A stretch of 64,000 bases of DNA from NCBI RefSeq assembly GCF_012922555.1, contig NZ_WIPK01000005.1, positions 124,001 through 188,000 on the forward strand, in the 5' to 3' direction. The position numbers were made by a program, and so were the translations under genes. Each line of letters starts with the position of its first letter. Position 1 is the stretch's first letter. This document shows positions 54,316-63,823 of the stretch, one piece after another. The notes below the pieces were generated by a model. It ran no database searches. It saw only the letters and a list, made by a program, of their open reading frames with translations, and was not told the origin of the DNA. Source of the DNA: Paraclostridium dentum. GTDB lineage: Bacteria > Bacillota > Clostridia > Peptostreptococcales > Peptostreptococcaceae.

Positions 54316-54720
54316 TTACTCTATTTCAATTATTTCTCCATTCTCGCAAACTAAAACTGTGAATAATACACCTGTACCACCTTGTTTCATAAGTTCTTTT
54401 GATTTAATTTGAACTATATATCCAGTCTTTCCATTTACATTTTCTATATCTTCATTCCCAACATATACTGTATCTGCATCATTTCCATATTTTGCTTTAC
54501 AAAATTCAATGGCTTTCTCTAAAGTAAAATTAGTATTTGACTTTTTATTCTTTTCTTTATATTCTTTACTTTTCAAATCATATTCTTCTTTATTGTCTTG
54601 TTTACTAATATTAGCACTATCTATATCTGCGCCCTTTTTACCTAAACTATGAACTGCAAAATATACTCCAGACACAACTAGAAGTATTATTAATATGTAT
54701 TTAATTATTTTTTTGCTCAT
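54316..54720 (-). CDS. membrane-anchored hypothetical protein
   Basis: A 134-residue protein. One N-terminal hydrophobic segment (residues 6-24, IKYILIILLVVSGVYFAV) leads to a polar lysine-rich linker, then a small domain from about residue 65 with TLEKAIEFCKAKYGNDADT and TVLVCENGEIIEIE. No family recognised. It lies 12 bp after the large DUF4214 protein gene and is likely co-expressed with it. Confidence 0.7.
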   Translation of the reverse strand: MSKKIIKYILIILLVVSGVYFAVHSLGKKGADIDSANISKQDNKEEYDLKSKEYKEKNKKSNTNFTLEKAIEFCKAKYGNDADTVYVGNEDIENVNGKTGYIVQIKSKELMKQGGTGVLFTVLVCENGEIIEIE

Positions 54721-54732
54721 CTATGTTTTCCT

Positions 54733-57147
54733 CTATTTATTTTCTAAACTATATCTATAACATTGTATAGCATCTTCTTGTTCTCTAATAAACCTTTTAG
54801 CAACGCTATCTTGAACAGCTTGAGAGTTATTTGCAAAATAAACTAACTGCCCATTTTCATCTTTACGTCCTCTTTCTGCATATACAGCTTTTATAAAATC
54901 TTCTGCATTGTTAGTTTTACCTTGTAGTGGCGATATTATTCTATATGATCCTGTAACTCCATGTTGAACTGCTGTTGACCATAGTACATTACGTCCCGCA
55001 AATGTAGATACTACATTTGAAAAATCACCTGATTTTAATAATTTATTTACTAGTTTATCATAAAAATTCTCTTTTACATATTTATGTTGTAAATTATAGA
55101 ATGTATTATTATGATTTTGTGCAATTTCTTTCCAAGCTTTATCGAAATTAGGTCCACAATTTGTATTATCATCTAATGCTCTTGCATCAGTTAATTTTTT
55201 ATAAAACTCATTATTTTCATTTCTCAACCAACTCACAAATTCATCCAAAGATCCCATTGTAGAAGAGAACTGCCATGCACCATATGACTTTCCACCATAA
55301 TCTCCATTTCCACTTGATACAAGTCCTGGATCTCCATTTGATTCATATCTTTCTGATAAAACACCTAAGAACTCATTATTTAAATTATCTTCAAAAATTT
55401 CAGTTGTGTTAACTCCACTCACAAACATACTAGCGTATCCATTGTAAATTTTTCCATTTTTAACATACTCTATTTGATAATATGTCAAATCAGTTTTTAC
55501 TCTTCCTAAAATAACTACTCTATCACCTGATTGCATTGTAGTTAATACATCTGCCTCTAAGCTAGGCTCTTTTCTTAAATTTAAAGCACTAACTTTAATT
55601 CTAGCTTTCCCAATTGTACTTTGTACTTCATTAGAAGATAATTCAATGTCCCCTATATTTTTTATTCCAATGTTTTTAACTTTATCTTGGAACTCTGGAG
55701 AGTTAAATATACACTTTAAAACATACTTTTTACTTCCACCATTTACAATTTGATTTAACCAGTAGTTTAATCCACCTAAGTCAGCTTCTCTCCCTAAAAT
55801 ACCTTTATACACAGCTTTTACATACTCTTCACTTGAGTACCCTTTATTTTTAAATTCATCACTATTTATAAAAGAATCTACTACTTGTGATACACTTCTA
55901 TTTCCACTTATTATTTCATCTGCCCAATAATTCAATCCGCCTATATCAGGTTTTCTTCCATGGAATCCTACATAAAAATTCTCTACAATTCCTTTGACTT
56001 CACCTTTTCTATCATCTAAATTTATGTCTATATTTCCTTTATTTTTAATTCCTATATTGTCTAATTTTTTTTGGAACTCATCAGAATTCATATTTACAGC
56101 TAATAAGAATCTTCTAGAATTTCCGCTATTAAGCATATTCGTCCAATGATTAAGTCCATCTTTATCCGGATTTCTATTAAATAAAGCCATATACATACAT
56201 TCTACATATTCTTCATTAGTATAATTTTTACGATTCATTTCATCACTATTTATAAATATAAGTAAGAGCTCTGATACACTTGTCTTGTTATCTATTATCT
56301 GATTAGTCCAATATTCTAGCCCCTCACTATCTGCCTCTCTTCTGTAAAAACCTTTATAGAATTGGTTTACTAGCTCTTTAGCCATTCCTTTATTATCATT
56401 TAAGCCTAATTCTATTTGCCCTTTATTTTTTATTCCCATTAAATCTAACTTAGTTTGAAATTCATTAGAGTTAAATATATTGTATAGTACAACTTTTCTA
56501 CTTTGTCCTAATCCAAGTTGGCTTGTCCAATATTCTAATCCATCCTCATCAGGTTCTCTCCCTTGTAACCCTATATATAGTGCTTTTACGTATTCTTCAT
56601 TATTATAGTTTTTGCTCTTACATTCATCACTATTGATGAAACATTCAAAAACATTAGCTACAGTTCTTCTTTGACTTACAATCTCATTTGACCAATATTC
56701 TAGTCCATCATTGTCTGCTTCTCTTCCATAAAATCCGGCATAAAATTGTTTTACAATTGTTTTACAGTTTTCTTTTACATCTGTTGAATACTCACTTTTT
56801 ATAAGTTGTTGATTATTTAATTCAACTGGATTCTGATCTTCACTTTGCAGTTGTTCTATTTCTTTTGCTTGAGATTCCTCATCCGCTTGATTCTGATTTT
56901 GATCCTTATTCTGTTCTTGTAACTGATTTTGACTCTGATCCTTATTCTGTTCTTGTACCTGATTTTGACCCTGATCTTTATTCTGTTCTTGTACCTGATT
57001 TTGACTCTGATCCTTATTCTGTTCTTGTACCTGATTTTGTGTAAATTCTTCAGTATTTTCTAGTTTTTTTGTTTCTGCATTTACATCAATAAAATTAATC
57101 GCGCATAAATTTAGAGCAATTATCCAACTGATTGCACTTTTTTTCAT
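54733..57147 (-). CDS. exported DUF4214-repeat protein with SH3 and lysozyme-like domains
   Basis: A secreted protein of 804 residues. The signal peptide covers about residues 1-24 (MKKSAISWIIALNLCAINF, cleavage after VNA). Then a Gln/Asn-rich tandem repeat (37-84), three double DUF4214 units (about 125-244, 255-373, 383-501) each with GFYGREAD..GLEYW-type motifs, a bacterial SH3 domain (513-580), and a C-terminal domain (592-795). The last has RYESNGDPGLVSSGNGDYGG and SYGAWQFSS, a lysozyme-like pattern with a candidate catalytic Glu. A wall-bound peptidoglycan hydrolase or spore/surface protein is likely. The ATG at 57147 follows GGGAG; an earlier ATG lacks a ribosome site. Confidence 0.8.
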   Translation of the reverse strand: MKKSAISWIIALNLCAINFIDVNAETKKLENTEEFTQNQVQEQNKDQSQNQVQEQNKDQGQNQVQEQNKDQSQNQLQEQNKDQNQNQADEESQAKEIEQLQSEDQNPVELNNQQLIKSEYSTDVKENCKTIVKQFYAGFYGREADNDGLEYWSNEIVSQRRTVANVFECFINSDECKSKNYNNEEYVKALYIGLQGREPDEDGLEYWTSQLGLGQSRKVVLYNIFNSNEFQTKLDLMGIKNKGQIELGLNDNKGMAKELVNQFYKGFYRREADSEGLEYWTNQIIDNKTSVSELLLIFINSDEMNRKNYTNEEYVECMYMALFNRNPDKDGLNHWTNMLNSGNSRRFLLAVNMNSDEFQKKLDNIGIKNKGNIDINLDDRKGEVKGIVENFYVGFHGRKPDIGGLNYWADEIISGNRSVSQVVDSFINSDEFKNKGYSSEEYVKAVYKGILGREADLGGLNYWLNQIVNGGSKKYVLKCIFNSPEFQDKVKNIGIKNIGDIELSSNEVQSTIGKARIKVSALNLRKEPSLEADVLTTMQSGDRVVILGRVKTDLTYYQIEYVKNGKIYNGYASMFVSGVNTTEIFEDNLNNEFLGVLSERYESNGDPGLVSSGNGDYGGKSYGAWQFSSTMGSLDEFVSWLRNENNEFYKKLTDARALDDNTNCGPNFDKAWKEIAQNHNNTFYNLQHKYVKENFYDKLVNKLLKSGDFSNVVSTFAGRNVLWSTAVQHGVTGSYRIISPLQGKTNNAEDFIKAVYAERGRKDENGQLVYFANNSQAVQDSVAKRFIREQEDAIQCYRYSLENK
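56896..57039 (-). repeat. 36-bp tandem repeat, four copies, within the DUF4214 gene
   Basis: Four adjacent near-identical 36-bp units encode QNQVQEQNKDQS-type 12-mers, with substitutions such as S/G and V/L. The unit is a multiple of three, so copy-number change would keep the frame and alter only linker length. Confidence 0.9.
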
Positions 57148-57223
57148 AATTCTTATCTCCCTCATGTAAAAAATTCAACTAAAAATGCTTAAACTAAATC
57201 AAATTAATTTTCATTTTTATATA

Positions 57224-58327
57224 TTAATTTAATTTATACACTTCTAAATGTTGTTCTAAAATACTCTGCCAACTTAAAATATTCCTTTGTATATTTGGTT
57301 CATTTGTTAATATCATTTGTATATTCTTAACAATTTGCATCGTATCATTTGGTTTAACATACCATACTCCATCTTCAGACCTTCCACATTTTTCATGTGA
57401 TGTAGTTATTATAGGAATATTTTGATTGTATGCAGCTAAAAAACTACCATTTCGTTCTGAGACCCCATCTCTAAATGGTAATATGCTTAAATCGCTTATT
57501 TTTAAATAGTTAGCTACATCTTCAGAAGAATCTATAAACCCTGTTATAATTATATTGTTTTTTAAATCAAATTCATCAATCATTTTCAATATCTTATTTT
57601 GATAGCTATCACTTTTAGATAAAACACTTAATATTACTAATTTTATAGTATTATCTATTTTTATAATTTCTTTCATAGCATAGATTAAAGTTTCAATTCC
57701 CTTTAATTCATTAATAAAACCAAAATATGAAATTATTTTATTTTCATTTAAATCTAACCTTATTTTTAATTTATTAACTTCTTGGTAATCAAGCTTACTT
57801 CTTGGTATATTTGAACTTATAGGTATATACCTTATATTAAATTTTTTTGATATAGGTGTTACAAATGATTTTATCTTATTTATATATTGTTGCTCAACTA
57901 CTATAATGCTATCTGCATATGCATAGTTAATACAATTTCTTATTTTCCCCTTAGCCGTATAATTTAGATACTCATGTACAGTTTCGACTAATTTAAATTT
58001 TATTTCCCTCAGTTCTTTCTTTATAATCCTAGGTAAAAAATTAATAAATAACGAGCTTCCATATTCATCACTAGGATACTGTATATGTATAATATCTGGC
58101 TTTATAGATTTTAATGTATTTATTATAGATTTTTTATCATTAAAATCCCAATTTTCAACAATATTAAATACTTTATATTTTAAAGCCTCTCTACAATTAG
58201 CTTTCTTAGATGTAATTATGTACACTTCATTTCCACTTTTTTGTAAATGATCAGCTAAAATGCTTGTATAGTCACCTATTCCGCATTTCATATTTGGAAA
58301 TGCTCCAACTATTAAACATATTTTCAA
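57224..58327 (-). CDS. GT4-type glycosyltransferase
   Basis: A 367-residue GT-B glycosyltransferase. It begins MKICLIVGAFPNMKCGIGDY, with donor-site features in IISYFGFINELKGIETLIYAM, IITGFIDSSEDVANYLKISD and the FRDGVSERNGSFLAAY region. The TTG at 58327 with GGGGGTGG upstream is preferred; a GTG at 58336 would overlap the previous gene's stop. Acceptor and sugar unknown. It is the last gene of the wzy-GT-GT run. Confidence 0.85.
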   Translation of the reverse strand: MKICLIVGAFPNMKCGIGDYTSILADHLQKSGNEVYIITSKKANCREALKYKVFNIVENWDFNDKKSIINTLKSIKPDIIHIQYPSDEYGSSLFINFLPRIIKKELREIKFKLVETVHEYLNYTAKGKIRNCINYAYADSIIVVEQQYINKIKSFVTPISKKFNIRYIPISSNIPRSKLDYQEVNKLKIRLDLNENKIISYFGFINELKGIETLIYAMKEIIKIDNTIKLVILSVLSKSDSYQNKILKMIDEFDLKNNIIITGFIDSSEDVANYLKISDLSILPFRDGVSERNGSFLAAYNQNIPIITTSHEKCGRSEDGVWYVKPNDTMQIVKNIQMILTNEPNIQRNILSWQSILEQHLEVYKLN

Positions 58328-58329
58328 AT

Positions 58330-59430
58330 TTACCACCCCCTAGTTATTTCATATATATATTCTTTTGATATTTTATCCCAAGAAAAATAAGCTTGTCTTT
58401 CATTGCAATATTTGATAGCATCCTCGTATAAATCTTTATTATTATATAATTCAATTATTTTTTTCTCTAAATCATTTGAGTTCAATGTGTCAAATTTTAG
58501 TTCAGGCATTTCTACTAGCTCATTTAGTGATGTGTTATTAGCTACGATTACTGCTACTCCATTTCTCATTGCCTCTAATACAGGTAATCCAAACCCTTCG
58601 TAAATAGAAGGAAAAACAAATAAAAATGAATTCTTCATAAGATAGCTTTTTTCTTCTTCAGTTATATAATTCAAAAAAACTATTTTATCTTTATGTTCTT
58701 CAATCATTGATTTTTCTTCTTCGCATTTCCAACCATACTTGCCACAAATAATCAATTTTAATCCAGTTTCATTATAAATATTTTCAAATGCTTTAATTAA
58801 TGTTTTTAGATTTTTTCTAGGCTCTATAGTTCCTAAAAACATCAAATATTCTTTATTTCTAACTCCTAGTTTATCAAATTTCTCTGTATTTACTTTAGAT
58901 AAATCGTTGCTTATAACAACATCTTCATATATTACTTTAATTTTATTTTTATCTATTTTAGGAAAATGATAATTTAATCGTTCTTTTGTAGATTTAGAAA
59001 CTGTTATTATTTTATCAGCTTTTTTTAATGAATTTGGTATAAATAGTTTATTTATTATTTTATTATAAGTACTCATTGTCTCCTTAAAATCAAAGGCAAC
59101 TAAATCATGCATAGTAAGCACAGTTTTTTGTTTTTTTAAACCTAGAGGAATAATATGTTGTGTCCCCCAAAATACATCTATATCATACTTCTTACATAAC
59201 TGGTTGCTCTTTAATAAATACCATATCGTACGCTTTAAACTACTTTCATTATCAATCACAACATGTAAGTTTTTATATTTTTCACTTTCAAAGTAAACTT
59301 TTCTATCCGAAAATAAAAAATACTGATTTTCTTTATCATTTTCTAATACATTTTCAAGTAAGTATTGAAGATAATATCCTATTCCTGTCTTTTTCTCTAT
59401 AAGAGGTCTTGCATCGATTCCTATTCTCAT
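58330..59430 (-). CDS. GT4-type glycosyltransferase
   Basis: A 366-residue GT-B enzyme. Start MRIGIDARPLIEKKTGIGYY is typical of mannosyl/rhamnosyl-type GT4 proteins; MFLGTIEPRKNLKTLIKAF and the EX7E motif in FPSIYEGFGLPVLEAMRNG are diagnostic. It is 13 bp after the polymerase gene. Mannosyl transfer is plausible given manC nearby, but not shown by sequence. Confidence 0.92.
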   Translation of the reverse strand: MRIGIDARPLIEKKTGIGYYLQYLLENVLENDKENQYFLFSDRKVYFESEKYKNLHVVIDNESSLKRTIWYLLKSNQLCKKYDIDVFWGTQHIIPLGLKKQKTVLTMHDLVAFDFKETMSTYNKIINKLFIPNSLKKADKIITVSKSTKERLNYHFPKIDKNKIKVIYEDVVISNDLSKVNTEKFDKLGVRNKEYLMFLGTIEPRKNLKTLIKAFENIYNETGLKLIICGKYGWKCEEEKSMIEEHKDKIVFLNYITEEEKSYLMKNSFLFVFPSIYEGFGLPVLEAMRNGVAVIVANNTSLNELVEMPELKFDTLNSNDLEKKIIELYNNKDLYEDAIKYCNERQAYFSWDKISKEYIYEITRGW

Positions 59431-59443
59431 CAGATTTACTCTC

Positions 59444-60838
59444 CTAATTTTGTTTTTTCCAAAAACTATATCCTAAAACTATTCCTATCCAATAATATCC
59501 AAAAACTAAATCTGGTATTGAAATTAGTAATCCTATCGTAGGCGTAATTATCATAAAAATTAAAGCAATAGATATAGTTTCATTAATTCTCCTATTTAAA
59601 ATACATTCTTTTATTGGAATGTATATTATATAAATAAAAGAACATAGTCCTATTAATCCTGTATTTGCTAATAAGTTTGTCGTCATATCTAATGATCTAA
59701 ACGAGCCCCATCCTGCACCTAATATAGGAACTTGTTTAAAAATTTCCAATGACATCCTTATTGCATTGCCTCGTTCATGCCCCGATTCCGAATTAACTTT
59801 ATCGATAGTCATATTTTTTAACATACTAATCAATTCATTCCAAGAAATCTCAAATATTTTTGTTATAAATACTAAAAGAATGATAGTAGTTATAAATGCT
59901 GCTAAGTATAATATATATATTTTTATTTTATTTTCATAAATCGCCTGTCCTTTTATTGAAAATTTTAAAACATATAATGAAAGTATTAAAATTGATATAA
60001 TTAACCCTATATATGCAGTTGATGATGTTGTTAAAATTGCACATATAAAAGCTATTATGACAATTAAAATTAATAAAATATTAAATTTTTTGTCACTTTT
60101 ATCTGTAGTTCTATTTCCTAACCATAAAATTACGATAAACGGTAAAAATGTTAGAATATTTAAAGCGAATGTAGAAGGTTCTAGTGCAATTGAACTTATT
60201 CGCTTGATACCGTAAACCACTTGCATATACGCTTGCATAGCTGAAATATTATTATTAAATATATATGCTGGATATTCAATATCTAAATAATACATACAGA
60301 ATTGTATTAGTCCCCAAACAAGTGCAAAAACTGTACTTACAGAAAATACTTTTATTATATTTATAAGAGTTTGTTTGGACTCTAATTTTAAAGTTAGTAT
60401 AGTTGCAAACAATACCATGAATAGTAAATAGATTGATTGAGTTATATTAGATTTACTAAATGATATAACTACTTCTTTTTTTGTATTAAAATCAGTTATA
60501 ATTATACTTCTATTCATTATAAACATTAGTACTTCTCCAATAATTATTATTATTGCAAAAACAATTAATGCCTTAGCTAATTTATTTTTTTTAATTTCAT
60601 AAATAATATTTTTAAAAGATGTTCCTGACTTTATATATTGTATACCTACTTTTAAAATCCATAGCCCTGCAACTAAATAAAAAGGTTGTATACCTGTTGT
60701 TGTTTTTTCAATATTTATAAATGAAGTGGCAGTAAATGTTGAGAAAAATACTGCTGAATATAATAATATTTTCTCATTTTTTATAAATCCATATATAGAT
60801 ATTATTAATGCTATCCATCCTATTAAAGTTATGTCCAT
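59444..60838 (-). CDS. O-antigen polymerase/ligase-like membrane protein (Wzy/WaaL)
   Basis: A 464-residue polytopic protein with about eleven hydrophobic segments and a large external loop (about 330-390). The loop ends ESGHERGNAIRMSLEIF and VPILGAGWGSFRSLD, the WaaL/Wzy signature region. Such proteins polymerise lipid-linked oligosaccharide repeats or transfer them to an acceptor. With two glycosyltransferases directly downstream and GDP-mannose genes upstream it belongs to a surface polysaccharide pathway. Confidence 0.85.
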   Translation of the reverse strand: MDITLIGWIALIISIYGFIKNEKILLYSAVFFSTFTATSFINIEKTTTGIQPFYLVAGLWILKVGIQYIKSGTSFKNIIYEIKKNKLAKALIVFAIIIIIGEVLMFIMNRSIIITDFNTKKEVVISFSKSNITQSIYLLFMVLFATILTLKLESKQTLINIIKVFSVSTVFALVWGLIQFCMYYLDIEYPAYIFNNNISAMQAYMQVVYGIKRISSIALEPSTFALNILTFLPFIVILWLGNRTTDKSDKKFNILLILIVIIAFICAILTTSSTAYIGLIISILILSLYVLKFSIKGQAIYENKIKIYILYLAAFITTIILLVFITKIFEISWNELISMLKNMTIDKVNSESGHERGNAIRMSLEIFKQVPILGAGWGSFRSLDMTTNLLANTGLIGLCSFIYIIYIPIKECILNRRINETISIALIFMIITPTIGLLISIPDLVFGYYWIGIVLGYSFWKKQN

Positions 60839-60892
60839 ATAATCTCCTTTATCATATATTTAATAAATACAATACTCTGTATTACAATATAT

Positions 60893-60933
60893 AAAAACAC
60901 TTAAAAAGTTTTATTTATTTTTCAAGTGTTTTT
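60893..60933 (-). terminator. terminator after the phosphohexomutase gene
   Basis: AAAAACACTT/AAGTGTTTTT hairpin with a 21-nt A/T-rich loop that can pair further, 47 bp past the mutase stop. It separates the mutase/manC block from the polymerase block. Confidence 0.75.
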
Positions 60934-60980
60934 ATATACTACATGATATTTGATGTTAATTTTTTCTAAGAATCTAATAT

Positions 60981-62684
60981 TTATATAGATTCAGTTAATC
61001 CTATAATTTCGTTAATTATACAATCAATTTTATAATCTACTGTATTTTTATCTTTACCATTGCATCCAAAATAAAACTTTATTTTAGGTTCTGTTCCTGA
61101 TGGTCTAATAGCTAACCAAGAATTATCCTCTAATATAAATTTTAATACATCTGATTTTGGAAGACCATCTATTCCCTTAGAATAGTCTTTTATCTCATTT
61201 ACTTTTAATCCGCCTATAGACTCTATGTTTGAATTTCTAAAATAATTCATTATAGATTTTATTTTTTCCATTCCATCTATTCCCTTTAAAGTTATAGACT
61301 TTAATTCTTCTCTAAAGTATCCATATCTACTGTAAATATCCATTAATCCTTCGTATAAACTCATGTCTTTTTCATAGTAGAAAGCTGCCATTTCAGATAT
61401 TAATAAAGATGCAACAACACCATCTTTGTCTCTAGCATGTGTACCAACTAAATAGCCATAACTTTCTTCATATCCCATTATAAAAGTTTTTTCATTGCTA
61501 TTTTCAAATTCATGAATTTTTTCACCTATAAATTTAAATCCAGTTAAAGTATCAATAGATTCTACTCCAAAAGATTTAGCTATTACTGCGCCTAATTCTG
61601 ATGTAACTATAGTTTTTACAATTGTAGGATTTTGCGGTAGCTTATTTTCATTTTTTAAATTTTCTAATACATAATTAACTAGAAGTGATCCTACTTGATT
61701 TCCATTTAATACAATGTATTCACCTTCAGTATTTTTAACTACAACCCCAACTCTATCGCAATCTGGGTCTGTTCCTATTATTATATCAGCACCTTCTTTT
61801 TTAGCTTTTTCTATAGCTATGTTGAAGACTTCCTTCTCTTCAGGATTTGGATATTTTACTGTAGAGAAATTCGGATCTGGTAGCTCTTGTTCTTTTATTA
61901 CCTCTATATTTTTAAACCCAACTTCCTTAAGAACAGTTCTTATAGGAATATTTCCTGTACCATGTATAGGTGTGAAAAATATTTTTATATCATTTCCAAC
62001 TTTATCTATTATGTCTTGTCTAAGAACTTGAGTTTTAACTGCTTCTATAAATGCATGGTCTACCTCATTTCCTATAATTTCTAATAATCCTTTTTCAATA
62101 GCTTCATTTTTACTTATAGTTGGTATTGTGCTGTACTCTTTAACTTCATTAACTTCATTAATTATTTCTGATGCTATAACTGGGCATACCTGACCACCAT
62201 CAGTCCAGTATACTTTATATCCATTATATTCTGGAGGATTATGACTTGCTGTTATTACTACCCCTGCAATACATCCTAAATGTCTAACTGCAAAAGATAA
62301 TTCAGGAGTTGGTCTTAAGCTATCAAATATATATGCTTTTATTCCACAAGCTGCTAAAGTTTTAGCCGTTTCTAAACAAAATTCAGCTGATTTATGTCTA
62401 CTATCGTATGCTATTACTACACCTTTTTGCTTACCATCTTCGCCACATTTTTTTAATATATAATTTGCAAGTCCAAAAGTTGCTCTCCTTACTGTATAAT
62501 CGTTTATTCTATTTGTTCCAGCTCCAATTACACCTCTAAGTCCACCTGTTCCAAATTCTAAATTTTTATAAAATCTATCTTCAATTTCCTTAGTATCACC
62601 TTTTATATTTATTAATTCCTGTCTAGTTTCATCGTCAAAATAAGGATTATTTATCCATTCTTCATAATTTTTAATATATTCCAT
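60981..62684 (-). CDS. phosphoglucomutase/phosphomannomutase (PgcA type)
   Basis: Alpha-D-phosphohexomutase of 567 residues. The phosphoserine loop is VVITASHNPPEYNGYKVYW, the Mg site is IIGTDPDCDRVGVV, the sugar-specificity loop is FIMGYEESYGYLVG, and the phosphate-binding C-terminal loop is WLAIRPSGTEPKIKFYF. It can serve mannose-1-phosphate and glucose-1-phosphate formation. Its place beside manC favours a role in GDP-mannose supply. Confidence 0.94.
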   Translation of the reverse strand: MEYIKNYEEWINNPYFDDETRQELINIKGDTKEIEDRFYKNLEFGTGGLRGVIGAGTNRINDYTVRRATFGLANYILKKCGEDGKQKGVVIAYDSRHKSAEFCLETAKTLAACGIKAYIFDSLRPTPELSFAVRHLGCIAGVVITASHNPPEYNGYKVYWTDGGQVCPVIASEIINEVNEVKEYSTIPTISKNEAIEKGLLEIIGNEVDHAFIEAVKTQVLRQDIIDKVGNDIKIFFTPIHGTGNIPIRTVLKEVGFKNIEVIKEQELPDPNFSTVKYPNPEEKEVFNIAIEKAKKEGADIIIGTDPDCDRVGVVVKNTEGEYIVLNGNQVGSLLVNYVLENLKNENKLPQNPTIVKTIVTSELGAVIAKSFGVESIDTLTGFKFIGEKIHEFENSNEKTFIMGYEESYGYLVGTHARDKDGVVASLLISEMAAFYYEKDMSLYEGLMDIYSRYGYFREELKSITLKGIDGMEKIKSIMNYFRNSNIESIGGLKVNEIKDYSKGIDGLPKSDVLKFILEDNSWLAIRPSGTEPKIKFYFGCNGKDKNTVDYKIDCIINEIIGLTESI

Positions 62685-62730
62685 AATATTATCACCTCTT
62701 AAATTTTAATTTTTACAAATTTATATAGTT

Positions 62731-63804
62731 TTATAAATATTTTTTCTTACCTTCTTCTTTTAATTTTTCTACAATTAACTTAACATCTTGAGCATTTTCT
62801 TTTCTACATACCATTACTGAATCTTCTGTTGAAACAACTATTAAATCTTTTATCCCAACTGTAGCTATTAATTTATCTTCTGAATACACTACAGAGTTTT
62901 CAGTGTTGATAGTTATAGTTTCTCCCCTCTTTATGTTTCCTTGCTCATCCGTATCATATATAGCTCCTAATACATCCCATGAACCTACATCATTCCATCC
63001 AAATTCACCAGGTACTACAACTACATCGTCACTTCTTTCCATAATTCCATAGTCTATAGATATAGATGGAATTGTAGGGTATATTTTTTTTATCATTTCA
63101 TCTTCTTTGTCTGTTCCTATATAATTTGAAAGTTGCTCTAATTTTTCATATACCTTAGGTAAATATCTTTTAAAATCTTCTAAAATTTTAGATACTTTCC
63201 AAACAAACATCCCACTGTTCCAAACATATTTCTGAGATTGTACATATTCTTTAGCCTTTTCATAATTAGGCTTTTCTACAAATTCTAGTACTTTATATGA
63301 TACATTATTATAACATTCTTCTTTAGTAAAGTTAATATACCCATATCCAGTAGATGGGAATGTAGGTGTTATCCCTATAGTTACTAATTTATCATTTTCA
63401 CTAGCAACTTTTATCGCATCATTAATTATTTTTACATATCCATCTTCATCCTTTATGTAATGATCTGCTGGGTATACACACATAATTCCATCACCATGCT
63501 TCTTCATTATTGAAAAAGCTGCGAATCCGATTGCTGCTGCTGTATTTCTAGCTGATGGTTCTTGAAGTACATTTTCATGTATACACTTATCTTTAACAGT
63601 CTCTTTAAGTAACTCACTTTGTGTTTCATTAGTTACAATATATAAATTTTCCTTTTCTGATATAGAACTTATTCTATCTATAGTTTCATTTATTAAAGTA
63701 TCTACTCCACTTAAATTTAATAATTGCTTTGGATTAGCTTGTCTACTAATAGGCCAGAATCTTGTTCCTCCGCCTCCAGCCATTATAACATTAAACTTTT
63801 TCAT
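62731..63804 (-). CDS. manC: mannose-1-phosphate guanylyltransferase
   Basis: Makes GDP-mannose from mannose-1-phosphate and GTP. The 357-residue single-domain enzyme starts MKKFNVIMAGGGGTRFWPIS with the nucleotide-binding loop, then ANPKQLLNL, VYPADHYIKDEDGY, GYGYINF and VVVPGEFGWNDVGSWD. It lacks the C-terminal isomerase domain of bifunctional enzymes, in keeping with a separate manA. It lies 19 bp after a glycosyltransferase and 46 bp before the mutase, likely in one operon. Confidence 0.95.
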   Translation of the reverse strand: MKKFNVIMAGGGGTRFWPISRQANPKQLLNLSGVDTLINETIDRISSISEKENLYIVTNETQSELLKETVKDKCIHENVLQEPSARNTAAAIGFAAFSIMKKHGDGIMCVYPADHYIKDEDGYVKIINDAIKVASENDKLVTIGITPTFPSTGYGYINFTKEECYNNVSYKVLEFVEKPNYEKAKEYVQSQKYVWNSGMFVWKVSKILEDFKRYLPKVYEKLEQLSNYIGTDKEDEMIKKIYPTIPSISIDYGIMERSDDVVVVPGEFGWNDVGSWDVLGAIYDTDEQGNIKRGETITINTENSVVYSEDKLIATVGIKDLIVVSTEDSVMVCRKENAQDVKLIVEKLKEEGKKKYL

Positions 63805-63823
63805 TTTTAATCATCTCCTATAA

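Noticed and set aside
56896-57039. CRISPR-like array
   Set aside because: The units are contiguous without spacers and lie in frame in a protein gene, so this is a coding tandem repeat.
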